In this document: one piece after another, positions 23,140 to 28,901 of the stretch | Position numbering within the stretch: the first letter of the stretch is position 1 | How the letters are laid out: every line of letters begins with the position of its first letter | NCBI GenBank assembly: GCA_002733705.1 | Contig: NVWP01000001.1 | Span: 18,639 to 82,638 of the forward strand | Direction: 5' to 3' | From: Henriciella sp. | GTDB taxonomy: Bacteria > Pseudomonadota > Alphaproteobacteria > Caulobacterales > Hyphomonadaceae | DNA: 64,000 nt | Position numbers and translations under genes: made by a program | Notes under the pieces: model-generated | What the model was told of the DNA's origin: nothing | The model's database searches: none | The model's input: only the letters and a program-made list of their open reading frames with translations

Positions 23140-23346
23140 ATGACGACAGATGCGAGAGCCAGACGCCAAATGAGCGAGGGTCTGGGTCTCATTGTGGAAG
23201 GTTTCAGAAAGCTGCGCCTCGCCGTGGAAATCGAGCGCACGCTTAAGGATACGAGCGAGCCGGACGGGACCGGGGACGATGGCCCCGCCCGGCTCTCGCC
23301 ATGCGCTCAGGGCGTGGTGGGAACGCAGCGCAATGGCATTCAGTGA
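23140..23346 (+). CDS. Small plus-strand ORF inside the minus-strand early operon
   Basis: 68 residues, helical in the first half (MSEGLGLIVEGFRKLRLAVEIERTL). AAAGGAG lies 5 bases before the ATG. It runs against the operon that surrounds it. A competing minus-strand frame of 119 codons (23083-23442) covers the same DNA and overlaps its neighbours by ATGA at its start, but its composition (His/Ser/Pro/Arg-rich, no helical pattern) looks like a shadow. The plus-strand reading is preferred. Confidence 0.5.
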   Translation: MTTDARARRQMSEGLGLIVEGFRKLRLAVEIERTLKDTSEPDGTGDDGPARLSPCAQGVVGTQRNGIQ

Positions 23347-23438
23347 AGAAGAAGCCCCGGGAAGCGCGAACACCTCCCGGGGAGTGCCTGCCACAGGGAG
23401 GAGGTTCGCCAGAGGGACGAGATGGCAGGGATTGGAGA

Positions 23439-23594
23439 TCATGCGAGCCCCGCAAACTTAGCGAGGTCGATGACCAGCCACGCCAAACCAAGACCGATAA
23501 ACAGGCAACCAAAGCGACCGGGCCAGCGATCTTTGTCGGAAAAGCTGAAGCCAAGCAAAATGACGATGAGGTCGAAAACGATCATCCAGATCAT
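23439..23594 (-). CDS. Small two-helix membrane protein (51 aa)
   Basis: MIWMIVFDLIVILLGFSF, a short charged turn (SDKDRWPGR), then FGCLFIGLGLAWLVIDLA: two transmembrane helices. GGAGG lies 5 bases before the ATG, and ATGA couples it to the membrane gene before it. Could be a superinfection-exclusion or lysis-control protein, but nothing proves a role. Confidence 0.65.
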   Translation of the reverse strand: MIWMIVFDLIVILLGFSFSDKDRWPGRFGCLFIGLGLAWLVIDLAKFAGLA

Positions 23595-23764
23595 CCGCGC
23601 CTCCACGGATTAGCCGCGAGCGCGTCGTGCAACCGATTGCCTTGAGGCTCAGTGTACGGAAGCCAGCCCCGCCAGTTCAGGCAGCGATAGGTGAGCCAGC
23701 CAGCGATGGGCAGAACCACAATCACCAGAAACAGAATGATCCAGAAGGCGAGCGAGGCTGACAT
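23591..23764 (-). CDS. Small single-pass membrane protein (57 aa)
   Basis: MSASLAFWIILFLVIVVLPIAGW is one transmembrane helix; a 30-residue tail (NWRGWLPYTEPQGNRLHDA...) follows. Its ATG comes directly after the TGA of the GIY-YIG/HTH gene, and its stop overlaps the next ATG. With the two-helix gene it forms a coupled membrane pair. Function unknown. Confidence 0.65.
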   Translation of the reverse strand: MSASLAFWIILFLVIVVLPIAGWLTYRCLNWRGWLPYTEPQGNRLHDALAANPWRRG

Positions 23765-24256
23765 TCAGGCGGCCTCGCTTTGTGCTTTCGACTCTACAAG
23801 TTGGGCCAGAGTCACGGCGTTGCCAGTGGCGTCCGAAACCGCCTTAAGCGTCGCCGTGGAGTGCTCACCCTTGCCCGACATAATCCGCCAAAGCGTCGTG
23901 CGAGAAATGCCCGCGCGCTCTGAAAGCTCTTCACGGGACAGGCCGGACGCCTTGAGATATTTGGAGACCGGATGACCGAGCCGAGGATCAACCCACCGAT
24001 AAAGCGCGATCACCTCAGCCACTTCCGGCGTGCAGTCGAACCATTCCGCGCGCAGATGCGACGCTGCAAAATGCTTGTGCCAGAACCTCTCAGTTTCGGC
24101 CGTTACGCCAAGTTGGGCGGCGACAATACTAAGCTGCCTAGGGTTGCCAGTCTGGAGCGCAGCAAGGCGAACGGTCGGAGCACCTGCCGTCCAGCCAATT
24201 TTGACCGGACCCGCTTCACACTCTTGGATGAAATATACCGTACCAAGGACGCTCAT
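23765..24256 (-). CDS. GIY-YIG (MUG113/T5orf172-like) domain fused to XRE-type HTH
   Basis: 163 residues. The first 90 read VYFIQECEAGPVKIGWTA, RLAALQTGNPRQLSI, HKHFAASHLRAEWFDC: the compact GIY-YIG-like T5orf172/MUG113 fold. The last 65 are an HTH (GLSREELSERAGISRTTLWRIMSGKGEHSTATLKAVSDA). The N-terminal GIY is replaced by VYF/VKIG, as usual in this family. It follows the Cro-like gene by ATGA. It may be a DNA-binding nuclease or a regulator that has kept an inactive nuclease fold. Confidence 0.72.
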   Translation of the reverse strand: MSVLGTVYFIQECEAGPVKIGWTAGAPTVRLAALQTGNPRQLSIVAAQLGVTAETERFWHKHFAASHLRAEWFDCTPEVAEVIALYRWVDPRLGHPVSKYLKASGLSREELSERAGISRTTLWRIMSGKGEHSTATLKAVSDATGNAVTLAQLVESKAQSEAA

Positions 24257-24489
24257 GCTGCGGCCTCGCTTTGTGCGCCTTGCCGTTGCTCTCTGAGCGT
24301 ATCGACCAGCGTCGAAACAGACACATCGTCATCAGTGGCGGCGGCTATCTCGATCAGGGTATCGACCGAAAACGTGCCTTCACCCTTCAGCAGCTTGTAC
24401 ACAGTCGGATAGGAGAACGGACGCCCTTCGCAGAACGCTGTCACGCTGATATCGCGCGACTTCAGCCAAGCTCTTAGTGGGTGCTTCAT
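24253..24489 (-). CDS. Cro-like XRE family regulator
   Basis: 78 residues from MKHPLRAWLKSRD; GGGTGG is 4-6 bases upstream, so this ATG is favoured over one 9 bases earlier. The HTH is SVTAFCEGRPFSYPTVYKLLKGEGTFSVDTLIEIA. It is the first gene of the leftward early operon, divergent from the CI-like repressor, with three operator repeats in between. It should act as Cro does, shutting off the opposing promoter. Confidence 0.8.
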   Translation of the reverse strand: MKHPLRAWLKSRDISVTAFCEGRPFSYPTVYKLLKGEGTFSVDTLIEIAAATDDDVSVSTLVDTLREQRQGAQSEAAA

Positions 24490-24494
24490 GCCAC

Positions 24495-24540
24495 CCATTT
24501 AAGCTAGACTAAAATTTAAGACAAGCGAAAATTTAAGTTA
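24495..24540. promoter_or_regulatory. Operator array 1 (three AAATTTAAG sites, 17-bp period)
   Basis: The element AAATTTAAG occurs ending at 24503 (as ATTTAAG), 24520 and 24537, exactly 17 bp apart. The middle site sits in a near-perfect 12-bp palindrome, CTAAAATTTAAG. The array lies between the divergent cro-like and repressor genes and overlaps the start of the cro-like transcript. The second array, in opposite orientation, lies beyond the repressor gene. Binding by the CI-like and Cro-like proteins is inferred. Confidence 0.8.
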
Positions 24541-24570
24541 TGGCACAAATACACTGTCTGCGCATGGCTG

Positions 24571-24585
24571 TAGAATTTCAGCACC
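24571..24585 (+). promoter_or_regulatory. Possible -10 element of the repressor gene (leaderless transcript)
   Basis: TAGAAT lies 9 bases before the repressor ATG, and no Shine-Dalgarno is visible before that ATG. A start within a few bases of the ATG would give a leaderless message, as from lambda PRM. No good -35 is seen, which would fit an activated promoter. Low certainty. Confidence 0.3.
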
Positions 24586-24897
24586 ATGCAAGAGCACTAC
24601 ATCAAACAATGGCGGAAGAAACGGGGGCTGTCTCAAAAGCAGCTCGCCGAACGCATGGAGTCCGAGCCCGGCGAGCCGTTGATGTCCCACGTCACCATCA
24701 GCAACATCGAGCGCGGCGCTCAGAGCCCCACGCTGGAGCAACTACACGCATTTGCGAACGCGCTGGACGTATCTGTCTCCATGCTCGTTGAGAATAATCC
24801 TACCATTGATAGCGAGGTCCTGGACCTCGTTGGTCGCCTGAATGAAGGGAATCGCGGAACGGTTCTCGCAATGCTGAAAGCAGCTGTCGGCGAATAA
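24586..24897 (+). CDS. CI-like XRE repressor, short form
   Basis: 103 residues. The HTH is GLSQKQLAERMESEPGEPLMSHVTISNIERGAQSPTLEQLHAFANAL; the rest is a short dimerisation tail (DSEVLDLVGRLNEGNRGTVLAMLKAAVGE). There is no LexA/S24 peptidase domain, so RecA-driven self-cleavage is not expected. Operators on both sides show it controls the leftward early operon, the rightward operon and probably itself. No ribosome site before the ATG. Confidence 0.85.
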   Translation: MQEHYIKQWRKKRGLSQKQLAERMESEPGEPLMSHVTISNIERGAQSPTLEQLHAFANALDVSVSMLVENNPTIDSEVLDLVGRLNEGNRGTVLAMLKAAVGE

Positions 24898-24952
24898 ATT
24901 TCAATTGTACTTAAATTTTAGCTTGCCTTAAATTTCATTGTGTCTTAAATCT
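24893..24952. promoter_or_regulatory. Operator array 2 (CTTAAATTT sites, 17-bp period)
   Basis: CTTAAATTT starts at 24910 and 24927, and CTTAAATCT at 24944: again exactly 17 bp apart. A degenerate fourth site (AATAAATTT) lies in phase at 24893 across the repressor stop codon. Orientation is opposite to array 1. It lies before the first gene of the rightward operon, so it should place that operon under the same repressor, as oR/oL do in lambda. Confidence 0.8.
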
Positions 24953-24982
24953 CTTCTCAGCTAACCACTGAGGAGCACAGAC

Positions 24983-25525
24983 ATGGCATTCGAACTCGAC
25001 ACTGATGAACTGATGCGGATGGCGGCAACAAAAGCCGCAGACACCGTCATCGACGAAGACGATCTCTTCAAACAGGTACGCGAGACCGTCGACGCCCGTA
25101 TCGACAAGCTGTTCAGCGAGAAATTCGACGCGGTGATTAACGACCAGATTGAAGCCGCCATGAAGGACGGCTTCGACCGCGAGTTTCACGAAATCGACAG
25201 CTTCGGACGCCCGCAGGGCGAACCAACGACGATCAGCAAGAAGCTGGCGGCCATGGTTCAGAACTACTGGCAGGAGACGGTCGACCGGAACGGCAAGCCC
25301 ACCCCCAAGATCTCATACGGCGACAACACTACCCGTGCCGAACACACGCTGCTCAAGCTGTGCGGCCAAGACTTCCACAAAGAGCTGCATCAGCAAACCC
25401 TCAACGCCGCAGGCGCTCTGAAAGACGGGCTTCGCGCGGAGCTTCGCGGCTGGGTCGACAAGTCTCTTGGCGAGATTTTCCACGTCCGCAGCGCAGACGA
25501 CCAAGCCGAAAAGCGCAACCGCTAA
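24983..25525 (+). CDS. First gene of the rightward phage operon (unknown)
   Basis: 180 residues, acidic and helical at the N-terminus (MAFELDTDELMRMAATKAADTV, DLFKQVRETVDARIDKLFSEKF), then FDREFHEIDSFGRPQGEPTTI and a C-terminal helical part. No family recognised with certainty. It has the GAGGAGCACAGACATG start cassette shared with the next two genes. As the first gene under repressor control it is probably expressed immediately on induction. Confidence 0.6.
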   Translation: MAFELDTDELMRMAATKAADTVIDEDDLFKQVRETVDARIDKLFSEKFDAVINDQIEAAMKDGFDREFHEIDSFGRPQGEPTTISKKLAAMVQNYWQETVDRNGKPTPKISYGDNTTRAEHTLLKLCGQDFHKELHQQTLNAAGALKDGLRAELRGWVDKSLGEIFHVRSADDQAEKRNR

Positions 25526-25549
25526 GCGCACACAAAGAGGAGCACAGAC

Positions 25550-26011
25550 ATGCCATTCGGCCTCACCCACAAACAGCTCAAGGCGCTTGACCCTTGCGAG
25601 GAAGAGTTTCGCGCGGTCACGAAAGTGCTCGGCGGTCCCCGCAAATGGAACGGCAAGCTGATCACGGCCCAACAGGCGCGAGACGCTGGCGTCAGCTTCG
25701 ACAATATCGTCTGGGCCGCCTCTTCCGTGGCCCGCTCTGACAAGCAAGTTGAGCGCCGCCTCCGCCATTGGATGGCAGATTGTGCCGCCCGCGTGCTTCA
25801 CATTTTTGAGAAAGAATGCCCCGGCGATGACCGCCCACGCAAGGCTATTGAGGCTGCGCGCCTGTATGCCGATGGGAAGATAGGGGTCGCCGCATGGGAC
25901 GCCGCAGGGGACGCCGAAGAGGCATGGCAATTTGACAGGCTTTGCGAATGGCTCAGCGACACGCCGCCGGAACCCCTCGCGCTTCCCGCGATCCAGAAAC
26001 AAGCCGCTTAA
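25550..26011 (+). CDS. Imm-5-like domain protein (phage)
   Basis: 153 residues. The core WMADCAARVLHIFEKECPGDDRPRKAIEAARLYADGKI, read in parts (CAARVLHIFEKECPGDDRP; RKAIEAARLYADGKI), matches the conserved pattern of Imm-5-type immunity proteins, followed by a short alanine-rich part and a FDRLCEWLSD end. In polymorphic toxin systems Imm-5 neutralises a toxin. In phages the domain occurs alone; its role here is not known. It shares the repeated start cassette. Confidence 0.65.
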   Translation: MPFGLTHKQLKALDPCEEEFRAVTKVLGGPRKWNGKLITAQQARDAGVSFDNIVWAASSVARSDKQVERRLRHWMADCAARVLHIFEKECPGDDRPRKAIEAARLYADGKIGVAAWDAAGDAEEAWQFDRLCEWLSDTPPEPLALPAIQKQAA

Positions 26012-26024
26012 GAGGAGCACAGAC

Positions 26025-26342
26025 ATGGCAACCGCCACCGACCCCCGCGAACACTTCCGCAACCTCAGCGAAGGTTTCGTCACCGCCCGTCAATGGAATG
26101 TCTCCCGCGCCATGGAGTGCGCAGAGATCGCCTTTGCGACCGAGACAGCCATGCGCAACGCCCCCGAGCCTTGGACCGAAGAAGCAATTCAACACGCCTC
26201 CGAAGCTCTCTGCGACCACTTCCATGACGTTGAAGACTGGAAAGACGACAACGGCGCTACGGACAAGTCGAAGATCATGGCGGATTGCCTGAACCTCCTG
26301 CGTGCCCGCGCCGCCCGTGCTTCCATGAAGGGGGCTGCGTGA
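26025..26342 (+). CDS. Small phage early protein (unknown)
   Basis: 105 residues from MATATDPREHFRNLSEG, the ATG at the end of the third copy of the start cassette. Helical throughout (WTEEAIQHASEALCDHFHDVEDW, MADCLNLLRARAARASMKGA). It ends TGATG into the pentapeptide gene. No family recognised. Confidence 0.6.
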   Translation: MATATDPREHFRNLSEGFVTARQWNVSRAMECAEIAFATETAMRNAPEPWTEEAIQHASEALCDHFHDVEDWKDDNGATDKSKIMADCLNLLRARAARASMKGAA

Positions 26343-26905
26343 TGATCAGCCTCGATATCCTCAACCGCTTTTCCGGTACCGTCCAATTCACCGCAGAGAT
26401 TGATTGCGATGAGAATGCCAGCCGCAGCATCAAGATCGGCCTTGCCGTAAAGTGGGCCATCAAGACAGGCGCGGACCTCGGAGGCGCGTACCTCGGAGGC
26501 GCGTACCTCGGAGGCGCGTACCTCGGAGGCGCGTACCTCGGAGGCGCGGACCTCAGAGGCGCGTACCTCAGAGGCGCGGACCTCAGAGGCGCGTACCTCG
26601 GAGGCGCGGACCTCAGAGGCGCGTACCTCGGAGGCGGCGTCAAGATCAAGTCGCTACTAGCCAGCGCCGTTCGCCTCAACGACCAGTACCAGTTCTTTCT
26701 CTGGGAAACCGAGTGCGGCCACGTCATCACGGCGGGCTGTCGCCAGATGACGATTGCGGACTACCGCGCGCACATCGCGGCGGAATACCCCGGCGCAGCC
26801 AAGGGCGACGAGACAAGCGACATTCTCGACTATTTCGAGGCACGGCTGAAGCGCACCGACCCCGCCCGTGCCGTGCGGGCCGAACTCCGGAAGGGGGTGG
26901 CGTGA
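26342..26905 (+). CDS. Pentapeptide-repeat protein
   Basis: 187 residues. The N-terminal strands (MISLDILNRFSGTVQFTAEI) lead to eleven uninterrupted A(D/Y)L(G/R)G units from about residue 44 to 98, a right-handed quadrilateral beta-helix. The C-terminal domain (QYQFFLWETECGHVITAG, IADYRAHIAAEYPG) is a region often seen after pentapeptide repeats in phage proteins. Some pentapeptide proteins mimic DNA and bind gyrase, but the function here is unknown. It overlaps both neighbours. Confidence 0.8.
   Translation: MISLDILNRFSGTVQFTAEIDCDENASRSIKIGLAVKWAIKTGADLGGAYLGGAYLGGAYLGGAYLGGADLRGAYLRGADLRGAYLGGADLRGAYLGGGVKIKSLLASAVRLNDQYQFFLWETECGHVITAGCRQMTIADYRAHIAAEYPGAAKGDETSDILDYFEARLKRTDPARAVRAELRKGVA
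26471..26635 (+). repeat. 15-bp tandem repeat, 11 copies (pentapeptide coding)
   Basis: Eleven in-register 15-bp units, GCGTACCTCGGAGGC and close variants (GAC for TAC, AGA for GGA). Units 2-5 are identical, which points to recent expansion by slippage or recombination. Copy number changes would keep the frame. Confidence 0.95.
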
Positions 26906-27390
26906 TGTTCCGCAAGCTGACACAATTCATTATTGACCGCCAATTTGAGCACTTCCCGGCTCCTCTTACCGATTGGCCTGCCATCATCCCGGTTGAGCAT
27001 CAGGAACGTCTCAGAGAGGCGAGCGCCTTCATCTGGCCTGTCGGTTCTCAAACAATTGAGGGGGCAGCGCACGCCGAAAGTGACCATGACTTCCTCGTTG
27101 TGTCTGGTGAGCGCTTGCCTGACATCTTCGATATGCTTGGCTGCGCGCTACTCACCGGCGGCGGGCATTATGATCCGTCCGAGGGCGACTTTAACAGCTG
27201 GCGTGTCGGAGACCTGAACTACGTTGCGACTGACGACATTCAGTTCGCCAAGCGCTTCCTGGTCGCAAACGAACTGGCGCGCCGGTTCCGCCTCACAGAC
27301 AAAGGCGACCGCATCGCCTTGTTTCAGGGCGTCCTGTACGGGCGCATCGACGCTGCGCGCGTCGCTCTTGGAAGGGTGGTGGCACCATGA
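26905..27390 (+). CDS. Nucleotidyltransferase-like phage protein
   Basis: 161 residues. IWPVGSQTIEGAAHAESDHDFLVV shows the GS-x(n)-D-x-D pattern of the polymerase-beta nucleotidyltransferase fold (GSQ near residue 46; SDHDFLV near residue 58). A third acidic position could be in SWRVGDLNYVATDD. The rest is helical (FAKRFLVANELARRFRLTDKG). ATG overlaps the previous stop. Substrate unknown: tRNA, nucleotides or protein are all possible. Confidence 0.6.
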   Translation: MFRKLTQFIIDRQFEHFPAPLTDWPAIIPVEHQERLREASAFIWPVGSQTIEGAAHAESDHDFLVVSGERLPDIFDMLGCALLTGGGHYDPSEGDFNSWRVGDLNYVATDDIQFAKRFLVANELARRFRLTDKGDRIALFQGVLYGRIDAARVALGRVVAP

Positions 27391-27779
27391 CCGCCCCCCT
27401 CACCCTCCCCGCCCACGAACGCGCCCAGACGCTTAAGGTTGTAGACCGGCTGGAAGATCGGGCTGACCTTTATGATCAGCACGTAAAAGCCATCGGCAAG
27501 CGGATTGACGCCATCAACAGCCAGATCGCGAAGCTGCAAGCCGACCGCCGCGCGGAGCGTGGGTACCTTCAGGACTACATGGACTGGGCGGAAAACATAC
27601 GCCACGCCGTCGAGATGCTTTCTGCTGAACTGGAAGGCGACACAGACAGCACATGGCGCGCTCAATTCCCAGACGCCGCAAAGGCAGAAGAGCACGCCCA
27701 CGCCTCCATCGAGAAACAGGACACACAAGCCTTCAGGGAAGCCCTTTGCCTGCGGGATGAGACAGGAGTGAGCCCATGA
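27387..27779 (+). CDS. Coiled-coil phage protein (unknown)
   Basis: 130 residues. A long helical region (RAQTLKVVDRLEDRADLYDQH; DAINSQIAKLQADRRAERGYL) suggests a coiled coil. The C-terminus has ALCLRDE, coded by a 19-bp repeat that recurs at the end of the next gene. ATGA overlaps at both ends. No family recognised. Confidence 0.6.
   Translation: MTAPLTLPAHERAQTLKVVDRLEDRADLYDQHVKAIGKRIDAINSQIAKLQADRRAERGYLQDYMDWAENIRHAVEMLSAELEGDTDSTWRAQFPDAAKAEEHAHASIEKQDTQAFREALCLRDETGVSP
27742..27760 (+). repeat. 19-bp direct repeat, copy 1
   Basis: CCCTTTGCCTGCGGGATGA occurs here and at 28062-28080, each near the 3' end of a small gene and in the same frame (LCLRDE). 320 bp separate the copies. Confidence 0.9.
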
Positions 27780-28096
27780 GCCGATATGGAGTAATCACCG
27801 GCGCTCATCTGGCTATGGCTGGTATGGCTATCGTCTCACAGCGCGCCGCAGAACGAGTGGCGCGTGAGCGGGAAGCCGTGAGCAAAGAGCAGCCGCAAGA
27901 CCACGACGAACTTGAGCGCCTAAGCCAAGAGTCGGTGGCAAGGGCAGAAAAGGCCAAGCGTGCCGAAATGAAGGCTCTGCTTGGCTATGTGCCTGAAGAG
28001 CCTCTGACCCGTCAACAGCGCCGCCAACTTGAGCGCGCAAAAGCCAAGTCTCGCAGACACTCCCTTTGCCTGCGGGATGAAGGGAGGACGGGATGA
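27776..28096 (+). CDS. Small charged phage protein (unknown)
   Basis: 106 residues. A hydrophobic N-terminal stretch (GVITGAHLAMAGMAIVS) is followed by a charged helix (QRAAERVAREREAVSKEQPQ, LTRQQRRQLERAKAKSRR) and a C-terminal LCLRDE repeat end. It could be a membrane-anchored coiled-coil protein. Coupled by ATGA to both neighbours. Confidence 0.55.
   Translation: MSRYGVITGAHLAMAGMAIVSQRAAERVAREREAVSKEQPQDHDELERLSQESVARAEKAKRAEMKALLGYVPEEPLTRQQRRQLERAKAKSRRHSLCLRDEGRTG
28062..28080 (+). repeat. 19-bp direct repeat, copy 2
   Basis: Exact second copy of the 19-bp repeat at 27742-27760, 16 bases before the stop codon end of its gene. Confidence 0.9.
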
Positions 28097-28293
28097 GCGT
28101 CTACGCACGCACTGGTTCGCCGTCACGCCCCGGCCCCTATTGGGTCACGGCCATCAAGGATGGCGAGCCTCACAGCCTGACCGGCAAGCGGATCAGTCTC
28201 GGCACGTACTCAAAAAAGCGAGACGCGATCGCCGCTAGGAAGCGCGCGGAGCGCGAACACAACTTTCATCCAAATCACGGGAGGGCGGCATGA
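28093..28293 (+). CDS. Small basic phage protein (unknown)
   Basis: 66 residues, MSVYARTGSPSRPGPYWVTAIKDGEPHS..., with SLGTYSKKRDAIAARKRAEREHN. The pattern of short strands followed by a basic helix, with an LGTYSKKRDAIAAR-type line, resembles AP2/integrase-arm DNA-binding domains, but the match is loose. ATGA overlaps at both ends. Confidence 0.55.
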   Translation: MSVYARTGSPSRPGPYWVTAIKDGEPHSLTGKRISLGTYSKKRDAIAARKRAEREHNFHPNHGRAA

Positions 28294-28682
28294 GTAATCT
28301 GTCCGATCAACTTTTGTCCGAGCTTTACTGGAAGTGCCAGCCGCACGGGCCTGAAACCAACCACCTTGCCTTGGAAATCTGGCAGCTACTCCGCGACCGC
28401 TCCGGCTCCCTCATCCCAGCAGATCAGGGACGGGTGGAGGAGCTGGAGGCTGAGAATGCGCGGCTGAAAGAGGCGCTAAGACCATTCGCCGAAACCCTTG
28501 TTGCGCAGGTCGATGTTGATCTTCCGCAGCAAGATTGGCGCGACGAAGACTACGACACCGTTGTCAGGATTCGCACAAGCCATGCGCGGAGAGGTCTGCC
28601 GGATTTGTCTGAGGATATGACGCTTGCCGTTGGAGATTTCCGCAATGCCCGCGCCACCCTCTCACGGAAAGGGGAGGGCTGA
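28290..28682 (+). CDS. Small phage protein with LKEALRPFAE motif (unknown)
   Basis: 130 residues. A short coiled coil (RVEELEAENARLKEALRPFAETL) and an end with FRNARATLSRKGEG. The next gene has the same plan (VEALEPFARL ... DRARTTLETL), so the two are likely distant paralogs. Such small proteins are common in early regions of alphaproteobacterial phages. Function unknown. Confidence 0.55.
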   Translation: MSNLSDQLLSELYWKCQPHGPETNHLALEIWQLLRDRSGSLIPADQGRVEELEAENARLKEALRPFAETLVAQVDVDLPQQDWRDEDYDTVVRIRTSHARRGLPDLSEDMTLAVGDFRNARATLSRKGEG

Positions 28683-28685
28683 GCC

Positions 28686-28901
28686 ATGAGCGACAGAGAA
28701 GAGCTGATCAAGAGACTAGTGGAAGCGCTGGAGCCTTTTGCGCGCCTGACGCCGATGTCAGTTGAGCTTAGCGAAGATGGTTCGCTGATCTGCGCTTTCC
28801 GCATGAAAGACCCGGCTGGCGTCACTTTTTCGGCACCACTGAGCTGGTGCGACCGCGCCCGCACCACCCTCGAAACACTGAAGCAGAAGGATGAAGGCTG
28901 A
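28686..28901 (+). CDS. Small phage protein, paralog of the preceding gene (unknown)
   Basis: 71 residues. LIKRLVEALEPFARLTPMSVELSEDG and WCDRARTTLETLKQKDEG parallel the C-terminal plan of the gene before it. TGATG joins it to the ERF gene. No known function. Confidence 0.55.
   Translation: MSDREELIKRLVEALEPFARLTPMSVELSEDGSLICAFRMKDPAGVTFSAPLSWCDRARTTLETLKQKDEG

Noticed and set aside
23333-23461. 42-codon plus-strand ORF after the 68-codon gene
   Set aside because: The product is low in structure, Arg/Gly-rich and overlaps the minus-strand membrane gene; no ribosome site distinct from the preceding gene was found.
26471-26635. CRISPR-like array
   Set aside because: The 15-bp units are contiguous with no spacers and are in frame with pentapeptide coding. 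No Cas genes are near.
26452-27390. Long plus-strand frame with Pro/Arg repeats
   Set aside because: It is the +2 reading of the pentapeptide repeat, running into the true frame of the nucleotidyltransferase-like gene. The real genes overlap by TGATG.
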